A DNA stretch of 64,000 bases from Acanthococcus lagerstroemiae (GCA_031841125.1 CM063110.1:26159626-26223625); one strand, 5' to 3'. Positions 12,063-24,536 are shown, counted from the first letter of the stretch. Made by a program: numbers and translations. Notes: generated by a model from the letters alone, not told the origin.

Positions 12063-12619
12063 TTATTATGTCATTTTATTTACACGGTTGATGTTTTAAA
12101 TTAAATGTTAAAGAAGAATAAAAATGCATCAATCAGTTCAGTGGCAACCCTGCAGAACGAAGATGACTAATATTCCGTGTACGTAATATACCCTTTGTGA
12201 GTATAAATTTCGTCTGGTTTCATGAAGATCGATATATTTTTCGAATTTCTGTAACGTTTACTAAATATTTAGCTGTCATATAAGCTCGATTTTTCGCTTT
12301 TAGGCGTGGATAGTGACTCCCTAGAGGACATATCTGAAAACTGTCTCATGAAAACAGAAAAAAAAAATTCCATTCTTCTATTTAATGGAACAGAAAGCGA
12401 GTCATTCCGTTCATCGACTCAAGGTCAAAAGCGATTTGAGATAACAAAAAACACACGGTTTTACACATAAAAATGGACTGTAGTTTCAACACTACGGGAT
12501 ATAAATATCTAACACTTTACAGGCATCATCTACTACCCCTACCATATAATGATCTCAAGTTTCCTGAAAATCTCTACATTTCGATTTTCAATGGGTTTTT
12601 GTTTCATTTCAAATATTTG

Positions 12620-13064
12620 GACACACGATTCACAGCTTTGACCTCAGCGAGTACTTCAAGTAAGAAACATCCATCAAGAGCTTTACAAAAGTCTGAGAAA
12701 GTTTAAAGATTTTTACCCCAGCACTGAAGACTGATGAGTCTCAACTAGTTTGAAAGACTGCTCTCCCTCCCTTCTCGTGAAAAAACTTTGCTAATGCGAT
12801 ACATGAAGAAAACTCTCTAAAACTTTCAGCCTAGTTTTGACCTAAGATTTACAGCTCTGACCCCAGATAGTATTTTAAGAAAGTGTGAAACAGCCATCGG
12901 GAGTCCTAAACAAGTCTGAGGGAGTCTAGAAATTCTTATCCGAGCACTGAAAACTGGTGACTCTCAGACAATCCTAAAGACTGCCTGCCCTATTTTCTCA
13001 CGAGAAAAATTTGAATGCTATATGATAAATGTCGAAAACTATCTAAAATTTTCAGTCTACTTAA
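12620..13064. repeat. Two tandem units of about 220 bp
   Basis: Landmarks repeat in order about 220 bases apart. GATTCACAGCTTTGACCTC (12,624) matches GATTTACAGCTCTGACCCC (12,843). CAGCACTGAAGACTGATGA matches GAGCACTGAAAACTGGTGA. CTCTCTAAAACTTTCAG matches CTATCTAAAATTTTCAG. A third, more diverged partial copy with GAGCATTGAAGATTGAAAAG lies at about 19,680-19,830. This is a diverged satellite-like unit. Confidence 0.7.
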
Positions 13065-15322
13065 GAATCAGTAAAAGGTAGCACTTTTCGGAAGGTATTT
13101 CATTTCCAACGTCAATAAGAAAGTATTTCTCTCTTTTATCCACTCACTCGACATCATGAGGGCAAAAAATGATTCAAGAACTTCAGAAGGCATCAATCTC
13201 TTATACATTCTGAATTTCCCTTCTCAGGATTGCTTCCTGGATCCGCCGCTGACCAGAAATTACATGAATCATGGAAATTTTGAACTCGTTGATACAAACA
13301 CAAACAACATAACTGTAAGAAGGAATAGTGTCTACAGTCTCTACTGAGCGAGGAGAGAGCGAGTTATTGGCTAACTACGAAAAAATTAATATTTAGAAAT
13401 TTTGCTCATCGAAGTACCAAACTATATACAACCTTTTAAATCTGATATGATATCCTACAGAGCTTGATTATGAAGTTAAATCATTCTCCTGCCAGTCTAA
13501 AATGATTTTAAATACAATGTCAAAAAACTGCGTTCTTTCCAAACTGAATACGAACTGTGACAAGCCCAACATCTCTCTACTTCTGTATGTATTTGAAAAA
13601 TTACAGAACCGAAATGGAACAAATTTAAGTCGAGAGGGAGAAAAAACGAATTCCAATTTTACGACGTCTTGTGAATTTAAAGAATTTGTCCACGGCATCT
13701 TATCAACTCATCATGCCAAAATATCTCGGAGAAAAAAAATACCTAAAAAATTTTATTCGGTATGTAGTATTGATTTTTTCGAACGCTGAAAAACTGAACA
13801 GTGAGAGGAACCGTGAAGAAATAAATCGTACTCATACAAAAGGAATTCAATTTCGAGGGTTCATCTTGTGGTAAATTCTATTTATCCTCTATTTTATTTC
13901 GAGCTTGATATTTTTTTCTACTTACACTGTAACGAAATTCGAGGGCAACAAACTTGTGGCTGAACTCGACTGTCGTAAATTTTTAGTCTGTGACCTCTTT
14001 GCTCTGGTTCAGTAGCAGAAGTTCGATAAAACTTTTTTCGAGTTTACGAACAGTATCCACGCTCAGAGCCTGGGATACTTCTGGTAGCATTTCAAAGCAA
14101 CATTTCATAACTTTGTATGCCCACATAATGAAACTCGTGAGTCGCATGACCCGAGTACATAGTCTATTTACCCAAATGCAGCAAATTCGCAGCGTGTACC
14201 ATCAAATTGTCTACACACCAATCATAACCGTTATGGCAAGCTATAAAGTTGAAATCGCACTCATCGAAAACTCATTCTCATTGGGTTACAAATCCCATGA
14301 CACGGTAGACAGCAAATACTGTGAAGACGCAGATACGCCTTAAGTACGTTTACAGGAACCTAAAATCTCACATCGGAGTTTTCATGGTCGACATCAACCA
14401 ATTTTTGCTCACACTGAGAAGCGTTTTCGCTACCGATAAAAATCCAACTCGCTCGTAGCGATACAATTTACTTCAACTAAAACCATTTCCAGTATTCTGT
14501 CGCATCGAGCTGCGAAAAGAAAGCGAACAACTGGAACTTACAGCAACCGTGACAATGTTATTTTCAAGCATGAATAGACGAGCAGGTAAACGTAGAAAAT
14601 GTTGACACGAATCTCGCTAACGGGTATTTTATGTTAGTTTACCGGTTTACACGCTGCCAAGTTAACATTGAGCGAATGCGACACACTGCCGCTGCTTTTA
14701 TACGTCCATGTAGCATGCACAGTGAAGAACCTCGCCAGAACTAACACTACCTCTGTACCAAACCAGGTCCATTCAAACTGAAAATATAGAAATTGTTTCT
14801 CAACACAGCAAATAGTGAAGAATTAGGACATCATTTAGTTTACCTTCAAATTAAAAAGACGATATCAAAGTACCAGCAAAATCAATTCGACGCAGATTCG
14901 ACACATAAAATCATCCTGCCTGATCACTTTCGTATGTAGTACGATGCGAGCATCTAACGAACGTCTTTGTCTCCTGCATACCTGCATTTCCGATGATCTT
15001 TTCAAAAACACGCTTTTCTTCGTCTTACTTATGGTTCTTTTGTTCTTCCCTTGATCTGCCAGGCAGGGCATTAGTTTAGTTCAGTTATAGTGTACAGTTA
15101 CAGTACAATTACAGTTGAATCACGATACAGTCACAGTTCATGTTCCGTACTCTGAAGATATACTTTTGCTTTGCTATAGATACATACAAGCGCTTTTTTA
15201 CACTATCGTCTCTGTGATTTCGAATGCTCTCGCTGCGGTCTGGACTAACCACTTCTTTTTCTCGCAAAAACCCCGAACGAGCCGTTTTTCGTCGCTAAAT
15301 CGATATCGATTTTATGCGTTAA
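13065..15322. other. Unassigned; open stretches on both strands at 13.99-14.34 kb
   Basis: A 117-codon plus-strand frame opens at 13,990. A minus-strand frame over the same bases ends MWAYKVMKCCFEMLPEVSQA...NQSKEVTD and stop. Neither matches a family I know, and the two overlap, so at most one could be real. The rest has no recognisable gene. Confidence 0.3.
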
Positions 15323-17078
15323 CATGGGCGTAAATAGCTCCGTTATAAGGAGGAGGGAGGGGCCTAAACATTTTTTTTCTTTGTCCTGCCTGACTCTTTA
15401 CATCCTTCTCCCATGATTTGCCTTACGTCACTCCTGAAAAAAACACTATTTTTTACTAATGCAGGGTGTCCATTCTTGTTCGGAAATGATTTTCCCTGAC
15501 TTTTCCAGGTTTTCCAGGCGAGTTTTTCCAGTTTTCCAGACCCTTCAAATACAAATTACACATGTAAGGGGGGAGAGGTGTCAAATTTTTTCGAACATCG
15601 GGAGCGCGAATATCGTCAATCACTCCACAAACTCTTTTTTTACTACCGTGTGCTTATGAAGCTGTAGCAGGGGGGGGGGGAGAATTTAATGATGGACATG
15701 AGAACGCGCTCTATGGGGTGCAGCGTGGTGCGGTGTCAATTAACGACTTCATAGATTTTTTTCGTATGACATAATTCCGACCGTGAAAGGGGAGAGGTGA
15801 AAGAATATAATTCGGAAACTGGTATACAAGTATTCGATTTTAGGGATAATTTTTGGATCCTGTCCCTCCTGGTGCGACCAATGAGGCAGCAAGAGTGTAG
15901 GACAAGCAATGGTTGACTCGGGATTCACCCTTTCTAATTATAGGGTAAAAATATAGTTTTATTTATTCGAAGTGTTGCTACATATGGAAAATAACGTTGT
16001 AAAAATGCCTCAACTGAAAAAGCACAGGAGCTTAAATTTGGTCCAGATTAAAAATCGGAAGCGATATTCGAAATCAGCGACACAAAATCACCCCTATTTC
16101 GATACTTCGTGCAATTTTTCGCCGGAGAAACTGAATTCATATTAGGACAGTGCTCTGGACGGGGTCGGATAAAACTTTGAAGCGATATTCGAAATCAGCG
16201 ACTCAGAGCTTCGTCGGCTATCCTGTCCAAGAAATTGACTTTAGAATCTCGTAAAGAATTTGAAACTTGAGGAAAACTAGAGTAACCGGAATTAACCCCT
16301 CCCTCGTGGAACCTGAATGGTTTAGGGTAAGGGAAAATAACTATCAAAATGAATTCTGGAACCCAAGTGAAAATGATGCAGCATATCTAACAACAAATGC
16401 TATGAAAGTAAAAAGGTGGTTAGGATCTGGAAAATTATGGCATCAGGGGAGGCGGAAGATTCAATTTAAGAGTATCGACAGATACAATATAAGCAATGGA
16501 CTCTTTTGTAACGCGAGGATAATTATTATGCGGTCTGTAGATTTTTTTTCAAATATTGTGGATTAATTACTCTCCCCCCAAAATCTGGTAAGTCCCTTTC
16601 ATTGACTCTTATCTACATTTGCGAAGGAGAGGGGAACCAAAGAAAAACCCGATAGGTCCCAGAAGGTGAATTCATTGGTTTTCAAATTTTCGTTTCATTG
16701 CGACTTTCTCAAAAAAATGTTTACATATCATAAAAACGATTTCATCACACCAACACACACTGTACAACTGCGATAGGAGAGGGGGTTGTATTACCCACGT
16801 CTTTCTCCTGTAAAAGAAAAGAGATAAGAAAATTGCCAGAGCGAAGCGAAGGAAACATTTTTTTTATAAGAAGTAAAATCTGTTTGAAATACTACAGAAT
16901 TTCGCAGTCGATTTTTTAATAAAATTCCCTGACTTTTAGGTGAAAACTGCTAAAAGTTCCAAGATTTCCTGACTTTTCACCGACTTTTCCAGACGAACAA
17001 AATTCCCTGACTTTTCCAGGTTTTCCAGAGAATGGACACCCTGTAATGGAGAGGGGGGACCCCCCCTCGCCTATGCTG
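15323..17078. mobile_element. GGGCGTAGA-type MITE, copy 1, split by family X copy 2
   Basis: 15,323-15,461 matches the reverse complement of the MITE at 63,574-63,728, sharing TTTGTCCTGCCTGACTCTTT, ATGATTTGCC and ACGTCACTC in order. The remaining end, with GGGGGGACCCCCCCTCGCC, lies just beyond 17,048. Family X copy 2 occupies the gap, so X inserted into an existing MITE. Confidence 0.6.
15462..17043. mobile_element. TIR DNA transposon, family X copy 2
   Basis: Perfect 15-base terminal inverted repeats: CAGGGTGTCCATTCT at the left and AGAATGGACACCCTG at the right, the same sequence inverted except for one added base of spacing. TAATG abuts both ends (15457-15461 and 17044-17048), a clean 5-bp target duplication. 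At about 1.58 kb it is the shortest and best-preserved copy of the family. It contains two copies of a CGAAATCAGCGAC motif about 120 bases apart and TTTTCCAG-rich subterminal arrays. The open frame at 16,267-16,566 is interrupted in the other copies. Confidence 0.8.
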
Positions 17079-19670
17079 TTGATCGTTAGACGTAAACTTG
17101 AAACACGCTAAAAACGCATTGACATTTGACAGTCAGTACGACATTCAAATGGACGTATTTTGACACTGATCGAGGCGGCGATTTAACAAGAAAAATTGCC
17201 GGCAAATCAATGTTGATTTCATTTATGAAGAATTTCTGTCACATCGACGTCATTTTGAATATTCAGTACACATTTCGGCGCTATCTCAAACGATCTCATT
17301 GGTCATATTCGTCCCAAGTCTACGATAAGAACCCGCTGTAGAGCTTAAGCCAAGTCAAATCCAAAGTACGAAACCACCGTGTAGGTGTTTAGTATTCCTT
17401 TTCCAAGCGGTCAACTCAGCGCTCCTTTTCCTACCTATATGTAGACATACCTGATGGTGCATAACTTCATCTGAGAGTAGTAAGGTACACATTGATTCGC
17501 AAGTATTCGAAATCTGCGATCATCAAAATCTGTAATTGCGATATTTCACCCTATTTTGAAAGATTATAATTCATGTTTGTTGATTTTGAACTCTCATTTT
17601 GGAACAGATGCATCAAAAATTCCAAAAATTTATTCGACTCACTTATCCTATAAATCTATGTTTGGTATTCAATTAGATTTTTCCTGAATAAACTCAATTT
17701 CTCCATTTTGGGCACAAAAATCGAATTTAAGGTGTTCAAATTTGGGTCATGTGAAAAATTTAATCAGATGATCAGAACGGGTAATTCAAACAAAAGTCTC
17801 GATTGTGATATTTGATACAATGCGCTTTTACTTGAACCCAAAGAGCGAAATTTCGGGCTCAATTTGGAGCCCGATTCAAAATGTAATCAGAAATTGCGTA
17901 ACCCAATGTCGTCCTCTAATGTCTCCAGAAGTGATTTCGTATACCTGCTCTACACAATAAGCTACTTTAACGCCTGCAGTTTAACAAAATTCCAGCGATT
18001 TCTCCAGCCTGAATTTAGGAAAATCGACATAAGAACACCGGATTCCTTAACCGTATTATTTGTCAAAACGAAGAGCCCAAATGTTGTTTTCACCCCTCTA
18101 AAAAACTAAATGTTGACTCGAGATACGCTTAATATCAGTACAAGTTCCATGGTTTTAGTAACAAGAGACAAGTGTACAACTTTCTCCTCAGAGATTGTAA
18201 AAACCGTACCTTTAAGAATTTTCAGTTTTGGAGGTAAAGGATGAAGTACGAGTAGATCAAGATTTATTGCCCTCTCTTCCGTCAAAAAATTCAGTTGCTA
18301 CGCCTGCGGCAAGCTGTTAAAATATACTCGTTCGTAGACGGCTTTGAAGTCGGGAAACAAATAACAGCCCACATTAGGTTATCCCACTACAAATTGAAAC
18401 TTCTGTAAACCAGGAAATTCGGTGTGAATTTCTTTCGTGTAAGTTCGACTAAACCGAATAGTTATTTTAGGAATACCAATTTTTCGAAACGAATAAGAAA
18501 GGAGAAAGAAAGAAGAAACAAGAGGGCTGCAAGAGGAAATTTGAAAAACGAACTGCTAGCGAGAAGAATTTTTGGAACAAAGATAAACTGGCTACGAGCC
18601 AGAAGGTAGGAAATGAAATGTATAACGTCAGTCCATATACTCGTATACAAGTTTCAACAACTAAGGTAGAGAAAATGAACATTTACATTTGTTTCATATT
18701 CGGTATCTTCTTTAATTTCGAATTCTCAACTGGAGCAGTTTTCACGCTTTGTGTATTCGCGGAATTCGGTATGAGTGGTATCACTATTAGGAATCCTTTC
18801 GAAAATTTTCTCAACCTTGCTGAATCAAAAACGTTTCCATCTAGCCCACGTCTATATTCTCAAATTTTCACCAATAAAAAAAACTCGCAAGACCACGGTA
18901 CTGGAGTACACAACGAATGGACTTAGTGTGTTTTGGAAATCAACTTGTTCGTCAGAAAATATTACAACATGAAGAAAAATGGCATTTCAGCAGATATACT
19001 AATAAGTTTGGGGTTCCATCGTCGAATCCTTAAGAACATAGTTCAGCAAATGTTACAGACCAGTCCAAGGATTTCAAAATGAATGGCTCGAATTCTAGGT
19101 CTTGAGCACGTTAATCCTCAGAAATGTTGTAGAAATTAATACTGAAGTAGATGGAAAATGAGTTCAGATTCCTGTTCCACTTTGAACTTCGCGGATGTCG
19201 CCAGTACAGTAATTGTCACTGAGATCTTGACTTGTGACTCATCCACTATTCCATATTCAAATTCAACTTTGCAAAGCAAAATACGAAAGACCTTAGAAGA
19301 GACCGTCATTGATTCTAATTTTTAAAAACCGGGTCTGGTAATTGGGATTTGAAAATTTTGGAATTATCAAGCAAGATGAAATAGTAAATATATTGGGATT
19401 GACTGAAGGAAAGAATAACATAGTTTCAAATTGTACTTTTCAAAGTGGTTTCAGACGAAACTTTGGAATGTCACTGAAACCATTCTTTCATTTCATTACC
19501 CTTTGAAATCAGTTGACTGTGGAACAATGATTTTGATAGAAGTCTGAGGTCAGATCTGAAATTAGACTGAAAATACGTCTAATGGCACAATTTTCTTCTT
19601 CCACCCAAAATATGTGGTATTGAAGCATCGTAATGAAGCCTGGAAGTGCCACAAAGCATGATTATAAACG
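17079..19670. other. Unassigned AT-rich sequence
   Basis: It contains prose-like diverged repeats (TTCGAAATCTGCGAT near 17,507; GATATTTCACCC; GATATTTGATAC) resembling phrases at 53.3 and 62.1-62.3 kb. This suggests an old, dispersed repeat too decayed to delimit. Open frames at 17.86-18.1 and 18.6-18.9 kb match nothing known. Confidence 0.35.
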
Positions 19671-19879
19671 AGTTTCAAACAGTTCTAGCATGGCTTACAT
19701 TAATAAGTTTAGAAAAGCCTTGAAGAGTATATAACAAGTTCGGAAAAGTCAAAAAGATTTTTTACATGAGCATTGAAGATTGAAAAGTTTGTTTTAGCTA
19801 GTCTGAACAATTATTCCCATTATTTCCTCGAGGGAAGAAATCGAATAGTACTGTCATAAAATTCGTTTAATTAAAAGTT

Positions 19880-22345
19880 AATTTTATTATTTATTTATTT
19901 TATTTGGTGCCTTGACCCGGCAGAAAAGAACATATACATGTATTTAATTAACTTTACCAAAAACGGACGGCCCTGATGGGAGATCGTCACGCCGTCGGGT
20001 CCACCCAGTCACGGGTATAGGCCTCTACCGGCCTGCCTCCAAGTCCCTCTGTTCTTAACAGTTTTCTGCCATGAAATCCCGAATCTCCGAACAATTTCGA
20101 CCCTCCACCTTGTGGGTGGTCCCGCTACCATGATCTCTAGGATACTAAAACTCCACAATTTTATTCAATTTATTTCCGTGACTTCTGGCCAGATGCCCTG
20201 CATATCCAAGTTTAAGCGTTTTCACTGTCCATCCAACATCAGAAGTATTACACTTTCCTCTAATAAACTGCGTAATAACTTTATCGATCAATCTTAAACC
20301 TAGAAGCGACCTTAACATCCTATTGTGGGTGACCCTCAGCTTATTAACTTGGTTTTTGGTAAGGGCCCAGGTCTGGGCTCCGTAAGTTAGTGACGGCTCA
20401 ACACACAGTCTGAAAACCCTGGCTTTGGAGGCAATAATCAATTTGCTCTTGAAGATGTGTTTAAGAGACCAGAAGTTCCTCCATGCATTGGATATGGTGT
20501 GGTGGGACGCATGGCGATGCACGCATGCCAAAGTGGCCCCTATGACACCGCACCCTCGGCCCCGGAAACTACACTTTCGAGTATCGCATCAGTGACCGGA
20601 GGGACGTTTTGGGGCCAGACCCAAGCCCCCATTTCTACGTGCCGGAACAGAGTATGCGTCCTACGACGTTCGCACTCCCAGAGCGCTCGCCTAGAATTCA
20701 GGTCCCCCACTCTCTTCACTTCCATGCATTGGATATACGAGCTTTTAGTTCTTTATCTTGTCTGTTATCAAATGATAAGATTTGGTCTACATATTTATAT
20801 TCTGAGACACTTACGATTTCGTGATTATCAATCAAAAATTTTGACGCCTCAACGTTAGACATGTGTTTCGATTTTGAGAAATTAATTGACAGGCCCACTA
20901 ATTTGCTCGCCGCACTCAACTCGTTGGCCATGGATTCCAGTTCATCGTTGCTCTCACTCACCAGAACAATATCATCAGCAAAACGGTGGTGATTTAATTT
21001 GTGTCCATTGACCGAATACCCTTAGAATCGAACGCCTTCTCAAAGTCAATGAACATGAAGTGCATAGCTAACTTTTAATCCCTAGTAACCTCGATTAGTC
21101 TATTAAGCGTGAAAATCTGATCAATAGTAGAATACCCTTTCCTAAAATCTGCTTGTTCCTCAGGTTGGAGAGTATCCAGCGTTCCGAAAATTACGTTTTT
21201 TTATTACCTAGTTTTAAGGAAACTTTACTGGCATTCGACGTTAAACTAATTGGCTTATAATTATTCAAGTCACTTTTCTTGCCATTTTTATATAGCAGGA
21301 CAATTTCAGACACGTGCCATTCAGCCGGCGTGACCCCGGAGGCCAGAATTTCGTTAGCCAGAGCTGTGAAAAACTGAGTGATGGATTCAGCTAAAACCTT
21401 GAGCGTGGAATTGTCGAGCCCATCTGGGCCAGCCAGCTACTTATTTAAGTTGGGACAAAATAGTGAAAATTTCCTTAGCCAGGAAGGGTGGAGATTGTTC
21501 ATCTTTTGCTGGGGCATTAGAACCTCTACCAACCAGAGTGGGCAGAACATTCATATGATCAACGGCGTCAAGCTCACGGAAAAATCGGTTGCCTCCTTGA
21601 TTATCAAAGATTTATCATAGATATTGCGTTTGCCTATCCCGGAGGTCCGAAATGGAAGAAGATAACGACTTTTGGAAATTACCTTCCTCACTTTTTTAGT
21701 TGACCAACTGTTAGTGATTTCCGCTTCTACTATTTCCCGATCAAAGTTGCTCAAGTCTTGTTTAATATTACTCCTAACGGTTCTATTCAAAATAACAATA
21801 AGTTGGAGTTTCTTTAACGAGGTTTTTTAATTTTCATCTTTATTCAGAGATTTCGTTTTTCAATCATTTGTTTCGTTTTAGCATTGAGTTTGTCGTCAGT
21901 TTTTAATTGGATTCGTTCAACCTTAACCTCCTTCAAGGTCTCCCTGATAACCTGTTCGAAACGATTATATCTCATTTGGATATCAGCCACGTTCTCCGCA
22001 GTAATCACCCTCAGTTTCTTCTCTAGTATAGAACTGGCATTCTCTCTCAGGTAAACCGGAATAATTGAGATACCACACTTACCAAAGGGTTTTTTATAAC
22101 CAAATTTGGATTTGGGGTCAACCGAAGACTTTTAGCCCTTCCAGGTTTATGATCAGAAGAAAAACCAAAAGCATTTAAAACCTCATAATTCAATACAACT
22201 TTAGGATTACAAATCAAGAAGTGGTCAATTTCATTTTTTGAAACTCCATTCGGTGCCAGCCAGGTCCACTTTTTCCTTAATGGCTTTAAAAAGAAAAACG
22301 GATATTAAACAAGGTAAGGTTGTTTTTCAGCGCTAGTTGCATCAG
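19880..22345 (-). pseudogene. RTE-like LINE ORF2 (endonuclease C-terminus to end), with internal deletion and insertion
   Basis: Read right to left on the minus strand. The endonuclease end KWTWLAPNGVSKNEIDHFLI with FSSDHK lies at about 22.15-22.3 kb. A linker with QDLSNFDREIVEAEI follows. RT fingers are LASGVTPAEWHVSEIVLLYK and NNYKPISLTS at about 21.2-21.4 kb. QADFRKGYSTIDQIFTLNRL comes next, then FIDFEKAFDS. A jump follows straight to NGHKLNHHRFADDIVLVSES, so part of the RT palm is deleted near 21,025. FADD is intact. The thumb (VGLSINFSKSKHMSN) is split by an insert at 20,496-20,720; after it come YGAQTWALTKNQVN and GYAGHLARSHGN. An AT-rich tail with ATTT units closes the element near 19,880. 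Confidence 0.85.
20480..20736 (-). mobile_element. SINE-like insertion (20,496-20,720) with 16-bp target duplication
   Basis: TCCATGCATTGGATAT lies on both sides (20,480-20,495 and 20,721-20,736). Removing the 225-bp insert and one duplicate joins RISNAW to RNFWSLKHIF in one uninterrupted LINE frame. The insert is clearly more GC-rich than its host. It contains ACTTTCGAGTATCGCATCAG, which resembles a block in the tRNA-derived SINE at 60.28 kb. Its first 35 bases recur inverted at 50.54 kb. No clear A or B box is preserved, so SINE identity is inferred from size, duplications and the shared block. Confidence 0.65.
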
Positions 22346-22787
22346 TCTAGCACTTAAAGAGTTCGGTTGGCTGAAAACATTTAAAGCTGAAAACATTTGA
22401 CTCTCAGTGAGTATAGAAGACATTTTTATTTTCAACACGACAAAGTGAGTGCAAAAACATAATTCACATAATATGGGGGGGAGGGGATTTAAAAAAATTC
22501 CCATACCTTTTTAATGATGCCTCATAAGATTGTTCTCTGAATCCCCTACTGCTGAATATTAACAACATAATTTTGATTTATAGGCAAAAATATTTGTAGA
22601 ATTTTCACTTTTGGTACATTTGTGAATGATGTGAAAACTAACGGGTCAACGAATTAGCAGACTAAGTACAGCAGAAATCAGAAATAACACATCGAATGTT
22701 CCTACCTAAACATCTGCTCTCAAGAACTTCTAGGCAAAAAGATATTCTACTTTTCTAATTCAACTTTAACGGGCGCGATGTACTGTA

Positions 22788-23192
22788 ATATGTGACAGTT
22801 TCTATAAAAAGGGGTAACTTTGTTGATCGATCAAAGTCTCAGAAAACGCGAAAAAAGAAAAACAAAATTTTTTGGTCGAAAAAATCAATTTTGAGATTTT
22901 GGTTGATTTCTATAGAAAAAACATCGCAATAACAAAGAGATAAAATTTACACGCATGAGAGAGAAGAGGGAGAGAGAGAAAGAGAATTAAGAAAGAGAAT
23001 GAGAAAAGAATGCGAATGTCTGCGTTCGCTTCTTCGTGGTTTTTCGGAGCTCACGAATAAATCCGATGTTCTGAATTGTTACCACGTAGAAGAGCGAAAA
23101 ATTACCTTTCCTACAAGCCCTCGTCGAGGCTGGTAACGTGATTCCGCGGCGAGTTAAGGCCGCTTGACGGAGTGGGAGAAAAAGGTGTGAGC
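22788..23192. mobile_element. Partial TIR transposon, unclassified family Z, copy B
   Basis: Begins ATATGTGACAGTTTCTATAA and then GGGGTAACTTTGT. For about 400 bases it is the reverse complement of 26,375-26,785, sharing a GAGAGA-rich block, the AAGAATGCGAATGTCTGCGT region and a GGAGTGGGAGAAAAAGGTGTG end. Similarity stops at about 23,192, so only one half is present. Confidence 0.7.
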
Positions 23193-24370
23193 CTTCTATT
23201 AACTAAAAGTTCCCTGGTACTTGTCAACCCCCATGTGTCCTCATCTCTAGGTTGGCTATTTCAGTTTATGTTCATCACTTTATATTACGAACACTTTTTT
23301 CTCCAGATTTTCACTCGGCTGCACAATACGGGTTTCATAATTGAGATTAGGGACGAACTATTACGCAGCTTTCTGAATTGCGCCAAAAAAGAATGACTGC
23401 ATTTAAATTAAAGTGTGCATCTACAATAAACAACGAGTGTTACTTACTCCGTTTCATTAGCGAATAAAACTTTTATCATCAACTAATGCGAGATAGAATG
23501 CATCCAACACTGACCCAGATTTCTAAATTACCACATTAAATTTCCTTTGCAACCGGCTGAGTTTGTGAACGGATTCATTTTAGGAATACTGCGAGCACTT
23601 ACCTGCAAAATAAAACAAAAAATTTCAGAATTTCAGAATTTCGACAATTCGCATTTTAATTATACTAACAATTAATTATCAAACAGCCATATTAGTTACC
23701 TACGCCCTTCTTTTAGACTAGAATACAGGTAAGTATACGGCTAAACATATTTGAAATTCTAACAGCATTTAAGCGTTTCAACAATGGATATTAATCCGAC
23801 AGCCGATGTATGATTAAGGATGGCAGTTTCCGGGAGACCGGGAATCGACTAATCTACCCTCATCTCGACATTCATAATGAAGATTGTTTTTAAGGCAATT
23901 CCCAACCACGAATGGGTTATAATCGACTTTAAGTCTCGGCAATCGAGTGAGCAATTATTTATCCGTGTCTGCATGCATCAGTAACACCGAAAGCAGCCAA
24001 GACGAATAAGCCGATACAGTCTTTCTGTATAGCCGTTTCAATGAAATTTACTAAGATTAAACATCGGCCGAATTTCTGCGTAGATAGTGCGAGGCCGCAA
24101 AGCAGATGTGGGGCTGATGTTTAATTCGATCCGATTCAGAGAAATATCACTCAACTTGACTTTCAAGTTCTAACTGAAAATCTGTTTACTGCGAACGGGA
24201 AACACTAACCGACAATCAGTCGAAGAATACGCGCGTATTTTGAACGCCAAGATCATTCGATTTCCCCCGCATTTTCCGAATAACCGAGAAAACTCCTACG
24301 AGCGTGCTACTTCGTGTCTCCTCATCGCCATTCGCAACATGCATTTTGTGAGAGAAGTTTACAACCGCAG
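23193..24370. other. Unassigned, low-repeat sequence
   Basis: Less repetitive and with more CpG than the surroundings, but no recognisable coding sequence or known motif. Confidence 0.35.
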
Positions 24371-24536
24371 GCGTGAATCAAGTTAGAGAAACAGCTGATG
24401 TTCTATCAAGTTCTACCGACAATTCTTCGGAAAACTCGACGGTTTCATCTCAACTGGGTACAGCAAACCCAAATGCAATAAACAGCACGGCTCCGAAGAC
24501 GAATACTCAATTCAAGAACACGGTTACGCACACTTG
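24371..24536 (+). other. Possible protein-coding exon, Ser/Thr/Asn-rich (unrecognised)
   Basis: An open stretch reads VNQVRETADVLSSSTDNSS, then SQLGTANPNAINSTAPKTN. It is bounded by CAACCGCAG on the left and GTAAAG on the right, which could be a splice acceptor and donor, although the pyrimidine tract is poor. Composition suggests a disordered or O-glycosylated linker if it is real. It has no repeat sibling in the window. A chance open frame is about as likely. Confidence 0.25.

Noticed and set aside
13990..14343. Chemoreceptor-like or other host exon on either strand
   Set aside because: Both strands are open over the same bases, and neither translation carries a family signature.
16267..16566. 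99-codon open frame inside family X copy 2
   Set aside because: The same block in copies 1 and 3 has stops and frameshifts, so conservation is at DNA level and not protein level.
22977..23010. GAGAGA-rich tract as a GAGA-factor site
   Set aside because: The same tract occurs inverted in family Z copy A, so it is part of the transposon interior.
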